Part shown: piece by piece, positions 35,521 through 45,455 of the stretch
Layout: each line of letters begins with the position of its first letter
How positions within the stretch are numbered: the first letter of the stretch is position 1
NCBI RefSeq assembly: GCF_900119155.1
Contig: NZ_FPIR01000001.1
Coordinates: 248,001-312,000, forward strand
Direction of reading: 5' to 3'
Length of the DNA: 64,000 bases
Origin: Ruminococcus sp. YE71
Lineage (GTDB): Bacteria; Bacillota; Clostridia; Oscillospirales; Ruminococcaceae
Notes under the pieces: generated by a model
The model's database searches: none
Told to the model about the DNA's origin: nothing
What the model saw: only the letters and a program-made list of their open reading frames with translations
Translations under genes and position numbers: made by a program

Positions 35521-37392
35521 CTATATGTGCCTATCGAGGAACTTCGCGATCCTCCTGTAATTGCCGATGACCGCAAGAATCGTCACCACAAGAAGGGTGA
35601 AAACTCCCGCCCATACGCCGAAGACTGCTCCCATTGTGCCGATGAGCGCCGCCGCACCGACTGCGCAGATAACATCATGGGGCTGGAAGATATAGTCGAG
35701 GGCGCAGAGCACCAGTACTGCGATAAGCGCACAGCTGATGCCGTATGCCGCCCACACCGTCAGGAAGATACCGCCGAGTCCGCCAAGACGGATGAGCAGG
35801 TTCTCTTTCTTCACGCCGAAGGCCGCCGCCGCCGAGAACACCACAAGGCAGGTGACTGTAAGCACCATATGCCACAGGAAGCACACCACCGCAAATGCCG
35901 CCGCCGCAAATCCCATCGCTATCAGCCTTGCGTTGCCGATGCGTTCGCAGATGCCGCGGATCTTTGCGGGCATGAGTTTCATGGCGGCTGCCCACACGGG
36001 CTTGATGTTCATAGCCGTTATCAGTATGAACATCAGCGGAAGCACGATGTAAGCCGCGACCTTGAAGCCGTGATTCAGGTTCTGCATGACGGTGACGAAG
36101 GTCATCCCCGCCAGCAGGGACGCATTTATCACTATCTTGCGGATATTCAGTTCAAAGGGTACTATCGAGCGCGAGTCGAAGCAGCGCACTACGAACACCG
36201 CGATATAGCTCACAACAGTCGTTATCGGCGGACCGTAAAGACCGATGCGCGGTATCAGTATGATATTGAGGGTCACGTTTATAACACCTGCTATCAGGCT
36301 CGTCACCAGTGAGCGCCCCGTCTTGTTGGAGGCAAGGTATATCGAGCCCATGAAGGTCGTGAAGCAGGAGAATATCGTGGAGTAGATGAGTATCGGCGAG
36401 TATCTCATGCTCTCCCACACCGACTCGCCCATCCAGATCTGTGTGAGCGGTGCGCATATCATCAGGCATCCTGCCGCTAAGATGTAGAGCAGGCACTGAT
36501 TGAGGTAGAACACGTTCGAGTAGAACTCGTCGCGGTCGTCGCTGTCGTCCTCAAGGACGGCGGACATATTCCACGCCTGACCGAACATAAGATACACGGT
36601 CGAAACGAGGTTTGCTATCTTGTAGGATGCGCTCAGCACGCCCGTAGCCTCTTTGTCGAGGTAGTGGGTGGTCATGAACGTATCCGAGCTGTTGGTGATG
36701 AGCCACATTATCTGCGCAGGTATCAGCGGTATCGCATACGAGAGCATCAGGCGCACCATTTTTTTGTCGGGATGCAGAAGGTCGAAGTACTTCCACAGCT
36801 TCGCCGCAAAACACATGAATACCACCGAAAGCAGATCGGCGGCGATTATCGAGTAGAGGTAGCCCTTGTTGCCCATGCGGAACACTATCAGGAACAGCAC
36901 CGTGCCGATAAGCGTCAGCAGGGTGTTGACGATGGCGTTGACCGCGAACAGCCGCACTTTTTCGATCGCACGCAGAAAGTTCGAGTAGACAAGTTTCAGC
37001 GACGCCGCCACGATGTAGATGTAGATGAGCAGCGAATAGCCGTTCAGATACTTGTCGGCAACACCCGATACCGTCACTATCGGCAGTACGATGCCAAGCA
37101 CCGCAAAACCGCCCAGACAGGCGAGATTGCCTACCGTGAATACTTTCTTCTTGTCGTATGCTTTGTCCAGTCCGAAACGTATGACCGACTCGCTTATCGT
37201 CATCGTGACAACAGGTATCAGCCAGTTCGCTATCTGCTGTATGATCTCGTTAATTCCTTGCTCTGCTTTCGTGAGATAGTTCGTGTAAACACTCACAAGC
37301 AGGATCATCAGCACCTTCGAGCTGAACGACCCTAACGCAAATATCAGCGTGTTTGAAAAGAGCTTTTTGTAATCCGACTTCTTTTCAGCCAT
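35521..37392 (-). CDS. Oligosaccharide/polysaccharide flippase (MOP/Wzx superfamily)
   Basis: The N-terminal 450 residues fit the polysaccharide biosynthesis (RfbX/Wzx) family: LFSNTLIFALGSFSSKVLMILL at the start, then some 12-14 membrane helices. A further 170 residues of hydrophobic helices follow, so at 623 residues it is longer than the usual 450-500. Flippases of this type move lipid-linked sugars across the membrane for capsule or wall polymers. No glycosyltransferases are next to it, so the substrate is unknown. Confidence 0.82.
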   Translation of the reverse strand: MAEKKSDYKKLFSNTLIFALGSFSSKVLMILLVSVYTNYLTKAEQGINEIIQQIANWLIPVVTMTISESVIRFGLDKAYDKKKVFTVGNLACLGGFAVLGIVLPIVTVSGVADKYLNGYSLLIYIYIVAASLKLVYSNFLRAIEKVRLFAVNAIVNTLLTLIGTVLFLIVFRMGNKGYLYSIIAADLLSVVFMCFAAKLWKYFDLLHPDKKMVRLMLSYAIPLIPAQIMWLITNSSDTFMTTHYLDKEATGVLSASYKIANLVSTVYLMFGQAWNMSAVLEDDSDDRDEFYSNVFYLNQCLLYILAAGCLMICAPLTQIWMGESVWESMRYSPILIYSTIFSCFTTFMGSIYLASNKTGRSLVTSLIAGVINVTLNIILIPRIGLYGPPITTVVSYIAVFVVRCFDSRSIVPFELNIRKIVINASLLAGMTFVTVMQNLNHGFKVAAYIVLPLMFILITAMNIKPVWAAAMKLMPAKIRGICERIGNARLIAMGFAAAAFAVVCFLWHMVLTVTCLVVFSAAAAFGVKKENLLIRLGGLGGIFLTVWAAYGISCALIAVLVLCALDYIFQPHDVICAVGAAALIGTMGAVFGVWAGVFTLLVVTILAVIGNYRRIAKFLDRHI

Positions 37393-37445
37393 TTATCCTT
37401 TTCCTTACTTTCCATTTGCCCGCGGTGTGGGGGCGGGGCTTTATT

Positions 37446-37770
37446 GGGGGAAGACCCTCCGCCTTAGCTTCGCACGGCTGAAAAAGGGTTATCCCCCAAA
37501 CCCCTTTCCTAAAACTTTTAATACTTTTTGGCAAGGGGGGGGTATTTCTTCCCGACATTGTGCTGGTCGGGAAAGTAGTAGTTCTTCTCTTAATTTGTCT
37601 GCCCCTTGCCAAAAAGACGTTCATGTGAGCGTAACGCACCATTTGGCGTTAATCGTTCGGATGTCACTCTTGAAATGTCGAGAGCCTATCTTCCCGAACA
37701 GATCCAACTGCCAACATATTAAAAGTCTTTGGAATGGCGGACGTGCGAAGCTAAGGCGGGTTTACCCCGG
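37446..37770. repeat. MITE-like intergenic palindrome, copy E
   Basis: The full element resembles copy A: CCCCTTTCCTAAAACTTTTA, TACTTTTTGGCAAGGGG, then CCCCTTGCCAAAAAGACGTT, GAGCCTATCTTCCCGAAC and the right arm ATATTAAAAGTCTTTGGAAT. The left hairpin carries an extra GCCTTAGCTTCGCACGG block in its loop. The right end carries the same block in inverted form, CGTGCGAAGCTAAGGCGG. It fills the gap between the flippase and the beta-helix gene. Confidence 0.8.
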
Positions 37771-37797
37771 CAATATTCTCCCCGTTTAATAACCGCC

Positions 37798-40254
37798 TCA
37801 GAAGTAGCTGTAGCCGCTGCCTGTCCAGAGGGCGGACTCGGAGGTCATGCGGTAGGGCAGACCTATCGTGATGGAGTCGATGACTCTCACGGGGGCGAGG
37901 ATGCGGGTGTCGCTGAGGGCGTAGAGGGAGGAGGGCTGTCTGACCGCTCTCACCATGTACGTCCGTTTCTCGATGCTGCCGAGGGGGCTTGGGCGGAGCT
38001 GTACGCCGCCGAGACCCTGCGGTGCCCCGAGCTTTATCTCGAAAGTCTGTTCACAGGAGCCGATGCAGTTTCCTCTGCCCGTAACGGTTATCTTAGCTGT
38101 TCCTGCGAAAATGTTGTTCGAGTATGTATAATTATAATCAATGCCTGCTGTGAGCTTTGTGCCGTCTGCCGTAACGGTGAACCGCGGCATAACGGGGCGC
38201 GAAGTGAAGCCCGTTTCAGCCACGCAGTCGATAACTGCGGTCTGTAGGTTTATCTTGGTACGGGCGGCTATCTCCGACGACGGCTTTGTCTCGGAGGTCT
38301 CTTCGCCGTACTCGATGTAGGGTATCATCATGTAGTAATAATTCGTACCCTGAACAAGGCTCTCATCCTGGAATATCGAGCCGCTCTCAACCGACGCGAT
38401 GTTCACGAAGTCCGCAGAGCCTGCCTGTCGGCGGTAGATGTGGATGCCGTCGGCCTCGCTGATGGACTGCCATGTGAGCTTTATCCTGTCGGAGGTTATC
38501 TCCTCGGCGGTGAAATTGCGGGGTTTGAGGAGGGTCACGAGGTCTGCCGCGTCGGCGTAGACCTTATCGGTGACCGCTTCAAAGGAGTTGCCCGAGAGGT
38601 ATGCCCTGCCGTTTTTCACGCAGGTGATACCGCTGGCAACGCCCGTGATGTCGTTGGATTTTATCTTGATGTCCTTGCCCGTACCGCACTCGGCGACCTT
38701 GATGCCGTATTCGCCGCAGTTCTTTATCACGTTCTCCGAGCAGGTGATCTTCTCGCAGCCGCTGCCGACCTTGATGCCGCCCGTAGTGTTATCCGTGAAG
38801 CTGTTGCCGCTTATCTTGGTATTCGAGCAGTTATCGGAGAGGATACCGAGACTTTGGCAATTGCTTATCGTGTTGCCCGAAAGTGTGGAGTCCTGAACAT
38901 TCGAGAGGTTGATGCCGCTCTTGAGGGCACCGCTGACGGTATTGCCCGAGATCTCGCAGGAATAGCAGTAATTCCCCGAGATGAGGTAGCTCTCGACATT
39001 CGTGACCGAGCCGTTTGAAGAAATGGCATTTCCCGACACGCGGCTGTTGTACACATCGGTGAGCAGGACTGCCGCATCGGCGCAGGTAAGGGTATTGTTT
39101 CGGATGTCAACGTTGCTGACCGCGTAATCCGCACCGGGATAATTGTTGGTACCGTTGACATACGAGCCGTATATCTTGATGCCGTAGGGGTAGTTTTGCA
39201 GCCACATCTGCTGAGTGGTTATCGTGTTGTTCGAGATAACGGTATCAGCGTCGCTGTTCATATTGTCCAGCGCCCACTGGAAGCCGTTGACAGGCGGGAA
39301 GAAATGGCGGAAGCTCTCATCCGACATATAGTTGAAGGTTATGCCTGCCGCGCTGTCTGTGATCGTATTGCCGCTTATGGTGCAGTGCTTGTAGTTATAC
39401 AGCACCATGCAGATGTTTGAGATACCCGTGAAGGTATTGTTCTCTATCGTGATGTTTGTATAGTAAACGCCCGGCACCGCGGAGTGCGAGCCGATACCGC
39501 GGGGGATGTCGGCGAAAGTATTGTTCCTGATTATGACGTTATTGCAGGCGGTATCGTCAAAGGGCGGAAAGCCCGTGAAGAGCTCATCGCAGTTCATGAC
39601 GTCGAGCTGTATCGCTTCCTTGAGGAGAGCGCCCGTATAGCCGCTGAAATAGCAGCCCTCTATCGTAAGCCCCGAAACGCCGCCTATCTCCATGTGATGC
39701 CCGTTCTTGTTGTTGAGCACCTTCATGTTCCTGAGCACGACGTTGTTCGCGTGTGCAAGGCGCAGGTTCGAGAAAGTATAGGCGCTGCCGTAGTTGTCGG
39801 TATTGCCGTCCCATCTGCCGCCCTGAATGAGTATATTTGAAGCGCCGTCATAGCCGCCCGCGCCGCTGGCGTCGTTGTATATCATGCAGCCGCTGTCGAA
39901 GCATCTGACTATCGTGGCACCGTCATCGAGTATGAGCTGAGTATTGCTGCCTATATGCAGGCTCTGCGAGATATTGTAGGTACCCGACGGCACCTTTACG
40001 ATACCGCACTTTGTTCCAGACGACTTTTTCGACGCCTGTGACAGAGCCTTCTGAATCGCAGAATAGCTGTCGCTGCCGCCCGACGGATCGGCCTTGCAGT
40101 CCTTCACCACATCTATCTCGAACGATGAGCCGTAAGACGGTATGCTCGCCCCGTAAGCTCCCGAACCGTTAGCCGCACTCGCATCCAGTGCGAAGCAGGA
40201 AGCCGCAGCGATAGACGCGGCAGCCGTCACCAGCAGTTTCTTTAAAAATGACAA
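37798..40254 (-). CDS. Secreted right-handed beta-helix protein (pectate-lyase/NosD fold)
   Basis: A TTG start at 40254, after CGGAGGAAGGG, gives 818 residues with a signal peptide (FLKKLLVTAAASIAAASC..., cut near DASA). Residues about 40-590 are beta-helix coils with repeated stretches of the form NNVIIRNNTF, VSGNAISSNG and SGNSFTDNTTGGIKVG. Next comes a fibronectin-III-like segment (PRNFTAEEITSDRIKLTW), then a repeat-like module (YNYTYSNNIFAGTAKITV). The fold suits polysaccharide lyase or glycoside hydrolase activity (families such as PL1, PL9, GH28), but I cannot identify catalytic residues. No dockerin is present. It has its own strong promoter. Confidence 0.8.
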   Translation of the reverse strand: MSFLKKLLVTAAASIAAASCFALDASAANGSGAYGASIPSYGSSFEIDVVKDCKADPSGGSDSYSAIQKALSQASKKSSGTKCGIVKVPSGTYNISQSLHIGSNTQLILDDGATIVRCFDSGCMIYNDASGAGGYDGASNILIQGGRWDGNTDNYGSAYTFSNLRLAHANNVVLRNMKVLNNKNGHHMEIGGVSGLTIEGCYFSGYTGALLKEAIQLDVMNCDELFTGFPPFDDTACNNVIIRNNTFADIPRGIGSHSAVPGVYYTNITIENNTFTGISNICMVLYNYKHCTISGNTITDSAAGITFNYMSDESFRHFFPPVNGFQWALDNMNSDADTVISNNTITTQQMWLQNYPYGIKIYGSYVNGTNNYPGADYAVSNVDIRNNTLTCADAAVLLTDVYNSRVSGNAISSNGSVTNVESYLISGNYCYSCEISGNTVSGALKSGINLSNVQDSTLSGNTISNCQSLGILSDNCSNTKISGNSFTDNTTGGIKVGSGCEKITCSENVIKNCGEYGIKVAECGTGKDIKIKSNDITGVASGITCVKNGRAYLSGNSFEAVTDKVYADAADLVTLLKPRNFTAEEITSDRIKLTWQSISEADGIHIYRRQAGSADFVNIASVESGSIFQDESLVQGTNYYYMMIPYIEYGEETSETKPSSEIAARTKINLQTAVIDCVAETGFTSRPVMPRFTVTADGTKLTAGIDYNYTYSNNIFAGTAKITVTGRGNCIGSCEQTFEIKLGAPQGLGGVQLRPSPLGSIEKRTYMVRAVRQPSSLYALSDTRILAPVRVIDSITIGLPYRMTSESALWTGSGYSYF

Positions 40255-40352
40255 ATTACCCTTCCTCCGTTTTCCTTCCGATATTTTACACAAATCTCAC
40301 CGCATTATTTTTTTCTTTCGGGGATGTTCCCACGTCCGGTGATACATTAACT

Positions 40353-40381
40353 ATTATAACATATATAAAACGCCTTGTCAA
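40353..40381 (-). promoter_or_regulatory. Promoter of the beta-helix protein gene
   Basis: On the minus strand consensus TTGACA and TATAAT are separated by 17 bases, about 100 bases before the TTG start. Confidence 0.75.
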
Positions 40382-40430
40382 ACATTTTGCCGAATGTGAA
40401 AAAAATTTCACCTGATTTGCAAAAAAACTG

Positions 40431-40459
40431 TTGCAAAAGGGTCAATAATATGTTATAAT
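40431..40459 (+). promoter_or_regulatory. Promoter of the phosphoribosyltransferase-like gene
   Basis: TTGCAA and TATAAT are separated by 17 bases, 36 bases before the ATG. The ribosome site AGGAGG is well placed. Confidence 0.7.
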
Positions 40460-40495
40460 AGTAGAGCAGACTACTTTTATCAGGAGGTTTTAATC

Positions 40496-41125
40496 ATGGA
40501 AAGTCGCGAACAGTTTATTGAATCGAAAAAGAACAGCAGGATACAGCTCGGCATCATACCGGGGCATTTTGCAACCAACCACTCGCACGTTAATTACTAC
40601 GTTGACATGACCTCGATAAAGACAGGTCTGAAAATGGCAAGAGAGACCGCAAAGGAGCTTGCCGCCGACTACAGCTCAAAGCAGGTAGATACCATCATCT
40701 GTCTTGAGGGCACCGAGATAATCGGCGCTTTCCTCGCGGAGCAGCTTGCTCAGACGGGCATCAACAACGGTCAGGACATTTCGCTCGTTACCCCCGAGCT
40801 GAACTCCAACAACCAGATGATCTTCCGCGACAACACCCAGAAGAAGATCTGGGGCAAGCAGGTGCTGGTGCTCGTGGCTTCGGCTTCGACAGGTAAGAGC
40901 ATCAACCGCGCACTCGACTGCCTCCAGTACTACAACGGTCAGCTGATCGGCGTAGGCGCTATCTTCTCGGCTGTTGACAAGATCGGCGACGTTGAGATAA
41001 AGGCAGTTTTCCACGACGAGGATCTGCCCGAGTACGGCAACTATATGTCCAACGAATGCCCCATGTGCCGCAGCGGAAGAAAGGTCGATGCACTTATAAA
41101 CAGCTTTGGCTACTCAAAACTGTGA
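40496..41125 (+). CDS. Orotate-phosphoribosyltransferase-like protein
   Basis: The 209-residue protein has the type I phosphoribosyltransferase order: an N-terminal hood (GIIPGHFATNHSHVNYYVDM), a strand with CLEGTEIIGAFLAEQL, and VLVLVASASTGKSINRAL in the place of the PRPP loop. The two acidic residues usually preceding TTG in that loop (as in DDVITTGG) are absent here. A C-terminal CPMCRSG tail holds two cysteines. It may be a regulatory or divergent member of the family rather than a classical PyrE. It lies alone upstream of the ATP synthase operon. Confidence 0.65.
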   Translation: MESREQFIESKKNSRIQLGIIPGHFATNHSHVNYYVDMTSIKTGLKMARETAKELAADYSSKQVDTIICLEGTEIIGAFLAEQLAQTGINNGQDISLVTPELNSNNQMIFRDNTQKKIWGKQVLVLVASASTGKSINRALDCLQYYNGQLIGVGAIFSAVDKIGDVEIKAVFHDEDLPEYGNYMSNECPMCRSGRKVDALINSFGYSKL

Positions 41126-41173
41126 TCCAATAGTATATTAGTCCAAAAATACAGAAAATCAGTTAAAAAAGTC

Positions 41174-41203
41174 TTGACAGAACGTAATTATCCATGGTAT
41201 AAT
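41174..41203 (+). promoter_or_regulatory. Promoter of the ATP synthase operon
   Basis: Consensus TTGACA (41174-41179) and TATAAT (41198-41203) are separated by 18 bases. An open frame in phase with atpI extends through it, but transcription would begin near 41210, so that upstream part cannot be translated. Confidence 0.75.
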
Positions 41204-41227
41204 TATGCTTGGGCTTTTTTAACCTGC

Positions 41228-41266
41228 CGCACAAGGTGGTGCATTCGCCCGCCTTGTGCGTTTTTT
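41228..41266 (+). terminator. Terminator-like hairpin in the atp leader (possible attenuator)
   Basis: CGCACAAGG pairs with CCTTGTGCG across a 15-base loop and is followed by six T. It sits between the promoter and atpI, within the first 60 bases of the transcript, where a terminator would stop the whole operon unless regulated. Confidence 0.7.
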
Positions 41267-41299
41267 GTTAAGGAGTTGGTCTGTATCGGCAATTCTGCG

Positions 41300-41707
41300 G
41301 TGATAAAACAGGAAACGAAATATATAGCCGTATGGGAACTGATACTCTCGGCTGCCTTGCAGGCAGTGTTCCTCGTCATCGGGAAATGGGACTACAAGGT
41401 GCTGCTCGGCAACCTGTGGTCTGCGCCCTTCGCGGTGCTGAACTTTTACCTGATGTGCCGCACGGTAGAGAAAACGCTGCAAAAAGGCGAGTCGGACGAA
41501 AAGAACGCAAGGGACTACGCAAAACTTTCGCAGACGCTGAGGAGCTTCATGCTGCTGGGGGTCGCGGTGATAGGCGCGGTGGTGCCCGTCTTTTCGATAT
41601 GGTCGGCTCTGCTGCCGCTGCTGTTCCCGAGGATAGCGGCTTATCTGAGGGTGTTCTTCACAAGGAATGAGGACACCGTGAATCGAGGTGAAACTCATGG
41701 AGAATAA
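41300..41707 (+). CDS. atpI: AtpI-like small membrane protein
   Basis: The start is uncertain. AAGGAG lies at 41270-41275, but the next ordinary in-frame start is GTG at 41300, 24 bases on; a TTG at 41276 is too close and an ATC at 41285 would be unusual. From 41300 the product is 135 residues with membrane segments at about 10-28, 33-52 and 80-118 and a charged loop between. Its position as first gene of the operon and its size fit AtpI/subunit I, which helps assemble the c-ring; the sequence itself is poorly conserved. It overlaps atpB by 11 bases. Confidence 0.6.
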   Translation: MIKQETKYIAVWELILSAALQAVFLVIGKWDYKVLLGNLWSAPFAVLNFYLMCRTVEKTLQKGESDEKNARDYAKLSQTLRSFMLLGVAVIGAVVPVFSIWSALLPLLFPRIAAYLRVFFTRNEDTVNRGETHGE

Positions 41708-42590
41708 AAGCAAAACGGCTGCCTTCAGAGCGGCGGACGTTCTGCTCATACTCATGATGATACTTCCGATAGTCGCGGGATGGGTGCTCAAGGCACTGTT
41801 CACCCCCGAGTCGGAAGGGATAGCGATAAAAGGTGCGCTCATTTACCTGAGCGTTCACGCACCGATACAGGACTTCGTCCTGACCGAGGCACAGGTGAAC
41901 TCCTGGCTGGTTATGATATCGGTGACGGGTCTCTGCCTGTACCTTACCCACGGCATCCGCGCAAGGGTGGCTACAAAAAGGCAGTACATAGCCGAGTGGA
42001 TAGTCGAAAAGGCTGAGGGTCTCATTAAGGAGAACATGGACGGCTACTTCGACGGGTTCGCGCCGTTCATCGCGGCGATGCTGGCACTTTCGGCATTTTC
42101 GAGCCTGCTGTCGCTGACGGGTCTGTTCGCGCCCACTTCCGACCTGAACGTCGTGGCAGGATGGGCGATACTCACGTTCGCGCTCATCACCTACTACAAG
42201 ATGAAATGCGGACCTCTTGTTTACTGCAAGAGCTTCGGAGAACCCGTGGGCTTCCTCGCGCCGCTCAACATCATAAGCGAGTTCGCAACGCCCGTTTCGA
42301 TGGCTTTCCGTCACTACGGAAACATCCTGTCGGGTTCGGTAATATCCGTACTCATAGCGGCAGGACTTCAGGGTCTTTCGTCGGCTGTGCTGGGACATCT
42401 GCCCGGATTCATCGGGGAGTTCCCGCTGTTCAGGATAGGTATCCCCGCCGTGCTTTCGATCTACTTCGATGTGTTCAGCGGACTTTTACAGGCGTACATC
42501 TTCGCGATGCTGACCATGCTTTATGTATCGGGAGCGTTCCCCGCGGATGAATACGCAAGAAGACATTCTGCAAAAACAGCAGAAAAATAA
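41697..42590 (+). CDS. atpB: F-type ATP synthase subunit a
   Basis: ATG at 41697 follows GAGGTG at 7 bases spacing; a GTG three codons upstream overlaps the ribosome site. The 297-residue membrane protein has the subunit a plan of about six helices, with LTGLFAPTSDLNVVAGWAI in the fourth region and the essential arginine in SMAFRHYGNILSG (Arg about residue 206). It forms the ion channel against which the c-ring turns. The last helices (LLQAYIFAMLTMLYVSGAF) are well conserved. Confidence 0.92.
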   Translation: MENKSKTAAFRAADVLLILMMILPIVAGWVLKALFTPESEGIAIKGALIYLSVHAPIQDFVLTEAQVNSWLVMISVTGLCLYLTHGIRARVATKRQYIAEWIVEKAEGLIKENMDGYFDGFAPFIAAMLALSAFSSLLSLTGLFAPTSDLNVVAGWAILTFALITYYKMKCGPLVYCKSFGEPVGFLAPLNIISEFATPVSMAFRHYGNILSGSVISVLIAAGLQGLSSAVLGHLPGFIGEFPLFRIGIPAVLSIYFDVFSGLLQAYIFAMLTMLYVSGAFPADEYARRHSAKTAEK

Positions 42591-42917
<327 letters not shown>

Positions 42918-42927
42918 GTGAGGAACT

Positions 42928-43434
42928 ATGCAGTCATTAGACGTAATTTCCATCAACATATGGCAGATCGTCATATCGCTGTGCAATCTGGTGATACTGT
43001 TCCTTATCCTCAAAAAACTGCTGTTCAAGCCCGTTAAGGCTCTGCTCGCCGAGCGTGAGGCTATGGCGAACGCCGAGTACGAAAAGGCTAAGGACGCAAG
43101 AGCCGCCGCCGAAAAAGACCGCGACGAGTGGGACGAGAAGATGAAGTCCGCTGATGAAGAGGCTTCAAAGATCGTAAAGACCGCTTCGGAAAACGCGAAG
43201 ATACTCGGCGAACGCATCGAGGCTGAGGCTAAGGACAGAGCAGAGCACATCGTGGCTTCCGCTAAGACTGAGGCTGACCTTGAATACAAGAAGGCTTCGG
43301 ACAGCATAAGAGGCGAGATCGTGGACGTATCCTCGGCTATCGTCGAGAAGGTGCTCGAAAGCGAGATCGACAAGGATAAGCACCATGAGCTGATAAACTC
43401 CTTCCTCGATAAGATAGGAGCACAGAGCACATGA
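42928..43434 (+). CDS. atpF: F-type ATP synthase subunit b
   Basis: The 168-residue protein has one N-terminal membrane helix (about 9-30, IWQIVISLCNLVILFLILKK) followed by a long charged coiled-coil rich in Ala, Lys and Glu, the peripheral stalk. Normal length for the family. It is 10 bases after atpE, and its last four bases overlap the atpH start (ATGA). Confidence 0.93.
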   Translation: MQSLDVISINIWQIVISLCNLVILFLILKKLLFKPVKALLAEREAMANAEYEKAKDARAAAEKDRDEWDEKMKSADEEASKIVKTASENAKILGERIEAEAKDRAEHIVASAKTEADLEYKKASDSIRGEIVDVSSAIVEKVLESEIDKDKHHELINSFLDKIGAQST

Positions 43435-43961
43435 ACGATACCGCGAAAGATTACGCAAGAGGTCTGTACATGATAGCCGCCGAGGAACGCCGCGAACGCG
43501 AATACCTCGACGAGCTCAGGGTAATAGCGCAGGCGTTCGACGAGAACCCGTCCTACCGCGCTATACTCTCCGCACCCTCGATACCCCTGTCGAAACGCTC
43601 TGAGCTTATCGACGAGGCGTTCGGGAAGGCGCTCTCGGTGAACACCGTCTCGTTCTTGCAGATACTTTGCAGAAGGGGCTATGTGTTCCTGTTCGAGCAG
43701 TGCTACGATGAGTTCAGGAAGATGTTCCTCGACTTCTCGAACACCGTCAGGGCAAGGGTCACAAGCGCAGTACCGCTTACAGAGACCGAGAAGATAAAGG
43801 TCTCCGACAAGCTGTTCGTGCTGACGGGTCAGACCGCTATGATACGCTACGAGGTAGACCCCTCGATACTCGGCGGTATCATTATCGAAACAGACGAACA
43901 GATCATTGACGGCAGCGTTCGCCGCCGCTTAAAAGAAATCAAGGAAGTGATCGACAAGTGA
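43431..43961 (+). CDS. atpH: F-type ATP synthase subunit delta
   Basis: The 176-residue protein matches OSCP/delta: [25 protein letters not shown] at the start, and [26 protein letters not shown] at the end, the most conserved part. It joins the peripheral stalk to the alpha/beta head. Overlaps atpF and atpA by four bases each, showing tight translational coupling. Confidence 0.92.
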   Translation: MNDTAKDYARGLYMIAAEERREREYLDELRVIAQAFDENPSYRAILSAPSIPLSKRSELIDEAFGKALSVNTVSFLQILCRRGYVFLFEQCYDEFRKMFLDFSNTVRARVTSAVPLTETEKIKVSDKLFVLTGQTAMIRYEVDPSILGGIIIETDEQIIDGSVRRRLKEIKEVIDK

Positions 43962-45451
43962 GGATAAAGCCTGAAGAGATCAGCAGCATCATAAAGGAGC
44001 AGATCAAGGCATACTCCGCTAAGGCTGAGATGCACGAGACAGGCACCGTTATACAGACGGGCGACGGTATCGCGACCATCTACGGACTCAGACAGTGCAT
44101 GGCAAATGAGCTGCTGGAGTTCGAGGACGGAAGCTACGGCATCGCCCAGAACCTCGAGGACGAGACCGTTTCGGCGGCTATCCTCGCTAATGCCAGCAAT
44201 ATCAAGGAAGGCTCGGGCGTCCGCTGCACGGGCAGAGTTCTCTCTGTGCCTGCGGGCGAAGCACTGCTCGGACGAGTAGTCAACGCGCTGGGTATACCGA
44301 TAGACGACAAGGGTATCATCGACACGAAGGAGACCCGCCCTATCGAGTCCCCTGCCCCGGGCATCATCGAGAGACAGTCGGTAAACGTGCCGCTGCACAC
44401 CGGTATCAAGGCTATCGACAGTATGATACCCATCGGACGCGGACAGCGTGAGCTCATCATCGGCGACCGTCAGACAGGTAAGACCGAGATAGCTATCGAC
44501 ACCATCATCAATCAGAAAAACACGGGCGTTATCTGCATCTATGTTGCGATAGGTCAGAAGAACACCTCTATCGTTCAGCTCGCGAACCAGCTTGAAAGAG
44601 CGGGCGCGATGAAGAACACCGTTATCGTGGCGGCTTCCGCTTCGGAGAGTGCTCCGCTACAGTATATCGCGCCTTATTCGGGCTGCGCTATGGCTGAGTA
44701 TTTCAGAGAGCAGGGCAAGGACGTGCTGATCGTTTACGATGATCTTTCAAAGCACGCGGTGGCTTACAGAGCACTTTCTCTGCTTATCCGCCGTCCGCCC
44801 GGACGTGAGGCTTACCCCGGCGACGTATTCTATCTGCACTCCAGACTGCTCGAAAGGGCTGCCTGCGTTGCGAAGGAGTACGGCGGCGGCTCCATCACCG
44901 CTCTGCCTATCGTTGAAACACAGGCAGGCGACGTTTCGGCTTACATCCCGACAAACGTCATCTCCATCACCGACGGACAGATATTCCTTGAAACGGAACT
45001 GTTCCACTCGGGCGTTATACCTGCTATCAACCCCGGTATCTCGGTAAGCCGTGTCGGCGGTTCGGCACAGCTCAAAGCCATGAAGAAGGTCTCGGGTACT
45101 CTTAAACTGCTGTATTCGCAGTACAGAGAGTTACAGTCTTTCGCACAGTACGGCTCCGACCTTGACGCCGATACAAAAGCGCGTCTTGCACTGGGTGACA
45201 GGATCGTGGCGGTGCTCAAACAGGGCAGAAATGCGCCTGTTCGTCCCGGCTGTCAGATAGCTATCGTGTACGCTGTCATCAACGGCTACCTCAACGATGT
45301 GCCCGTTGACGGCGTTGCGGAATACGAGCAGCAGCTTTACGCGGTGCTCGAAGGCAAATATCTGCCGCTTCTCCAGAGACTTGAGAGCGGTTACTACGAG
45401 AACGAGGACATCGAAGAGATGAAAAAGGCGCTTGCCGAAGTGACGAGGTGA
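43958..45451 (+). CDS. atpA: F-type ATP synthase subunit alpha
   Basis: A GTG start overlaps the atpH stop. The 497-residue protein has the three alpha domains: beta barrel ([15 protein letters not shown]), nucleotide domain with Walker [14 protein letters not shown] (about residues 169-181), and the [17 protein letters not shown] motif containing the catalytic arginine that reaches into the beta site. It is a non-catalytic subunit that needs beta. Full length, no breaks seen. Confidence 0.96.
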   Translation: MRIKPEEISSIIKEQIKAYSAKAEMHETGTVIQTGDGIATIYGLRQCMANELLEFEDGSYGIAQNLEDETVSAAILANASNIKEGSGVRCTGRVLSVPAGEALLGRVVNALGIPIDDKGIIDTKETRPIESPAPGIIERQSVNVPLHTGIKAIDSMIPIGRGQRELIIGDRQTGKTEIAIDTIINQKNTGVICIYVAIGQKNTSIVQLANQLERAGAMKNTVIVAASASESAPLQYIAPYSGCAMAEYFREQGKDVLIVYDDLSKHAVAYRALSLLIRRPPGREAYPGDVFYLHSRLLERAACVAKEYGGGSITALPIVETQAGDVSAYIPTNVISITDGQIFLETELFHSGVIPAINPGISVSRVGGSAQLKAMKKVSGTLKLLYSQYRELQSFAQYGSDLDADTKARLALGDRIVAVLKQGRNAPVRPGCQIAIVYAVINGYLNDVPVDGVAEYEQQLYAVLEGKYLPLLQRLESGYYENEDIEEMKKALAEVTR

Positions 45452-45455
45452 TCGC

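Noticed and set aside
35527-36312. Plus-strand open frame opposite the flippase gene
   Set aside because: His/Arg-rich composition typical of an antisense reading of a membrane protein.
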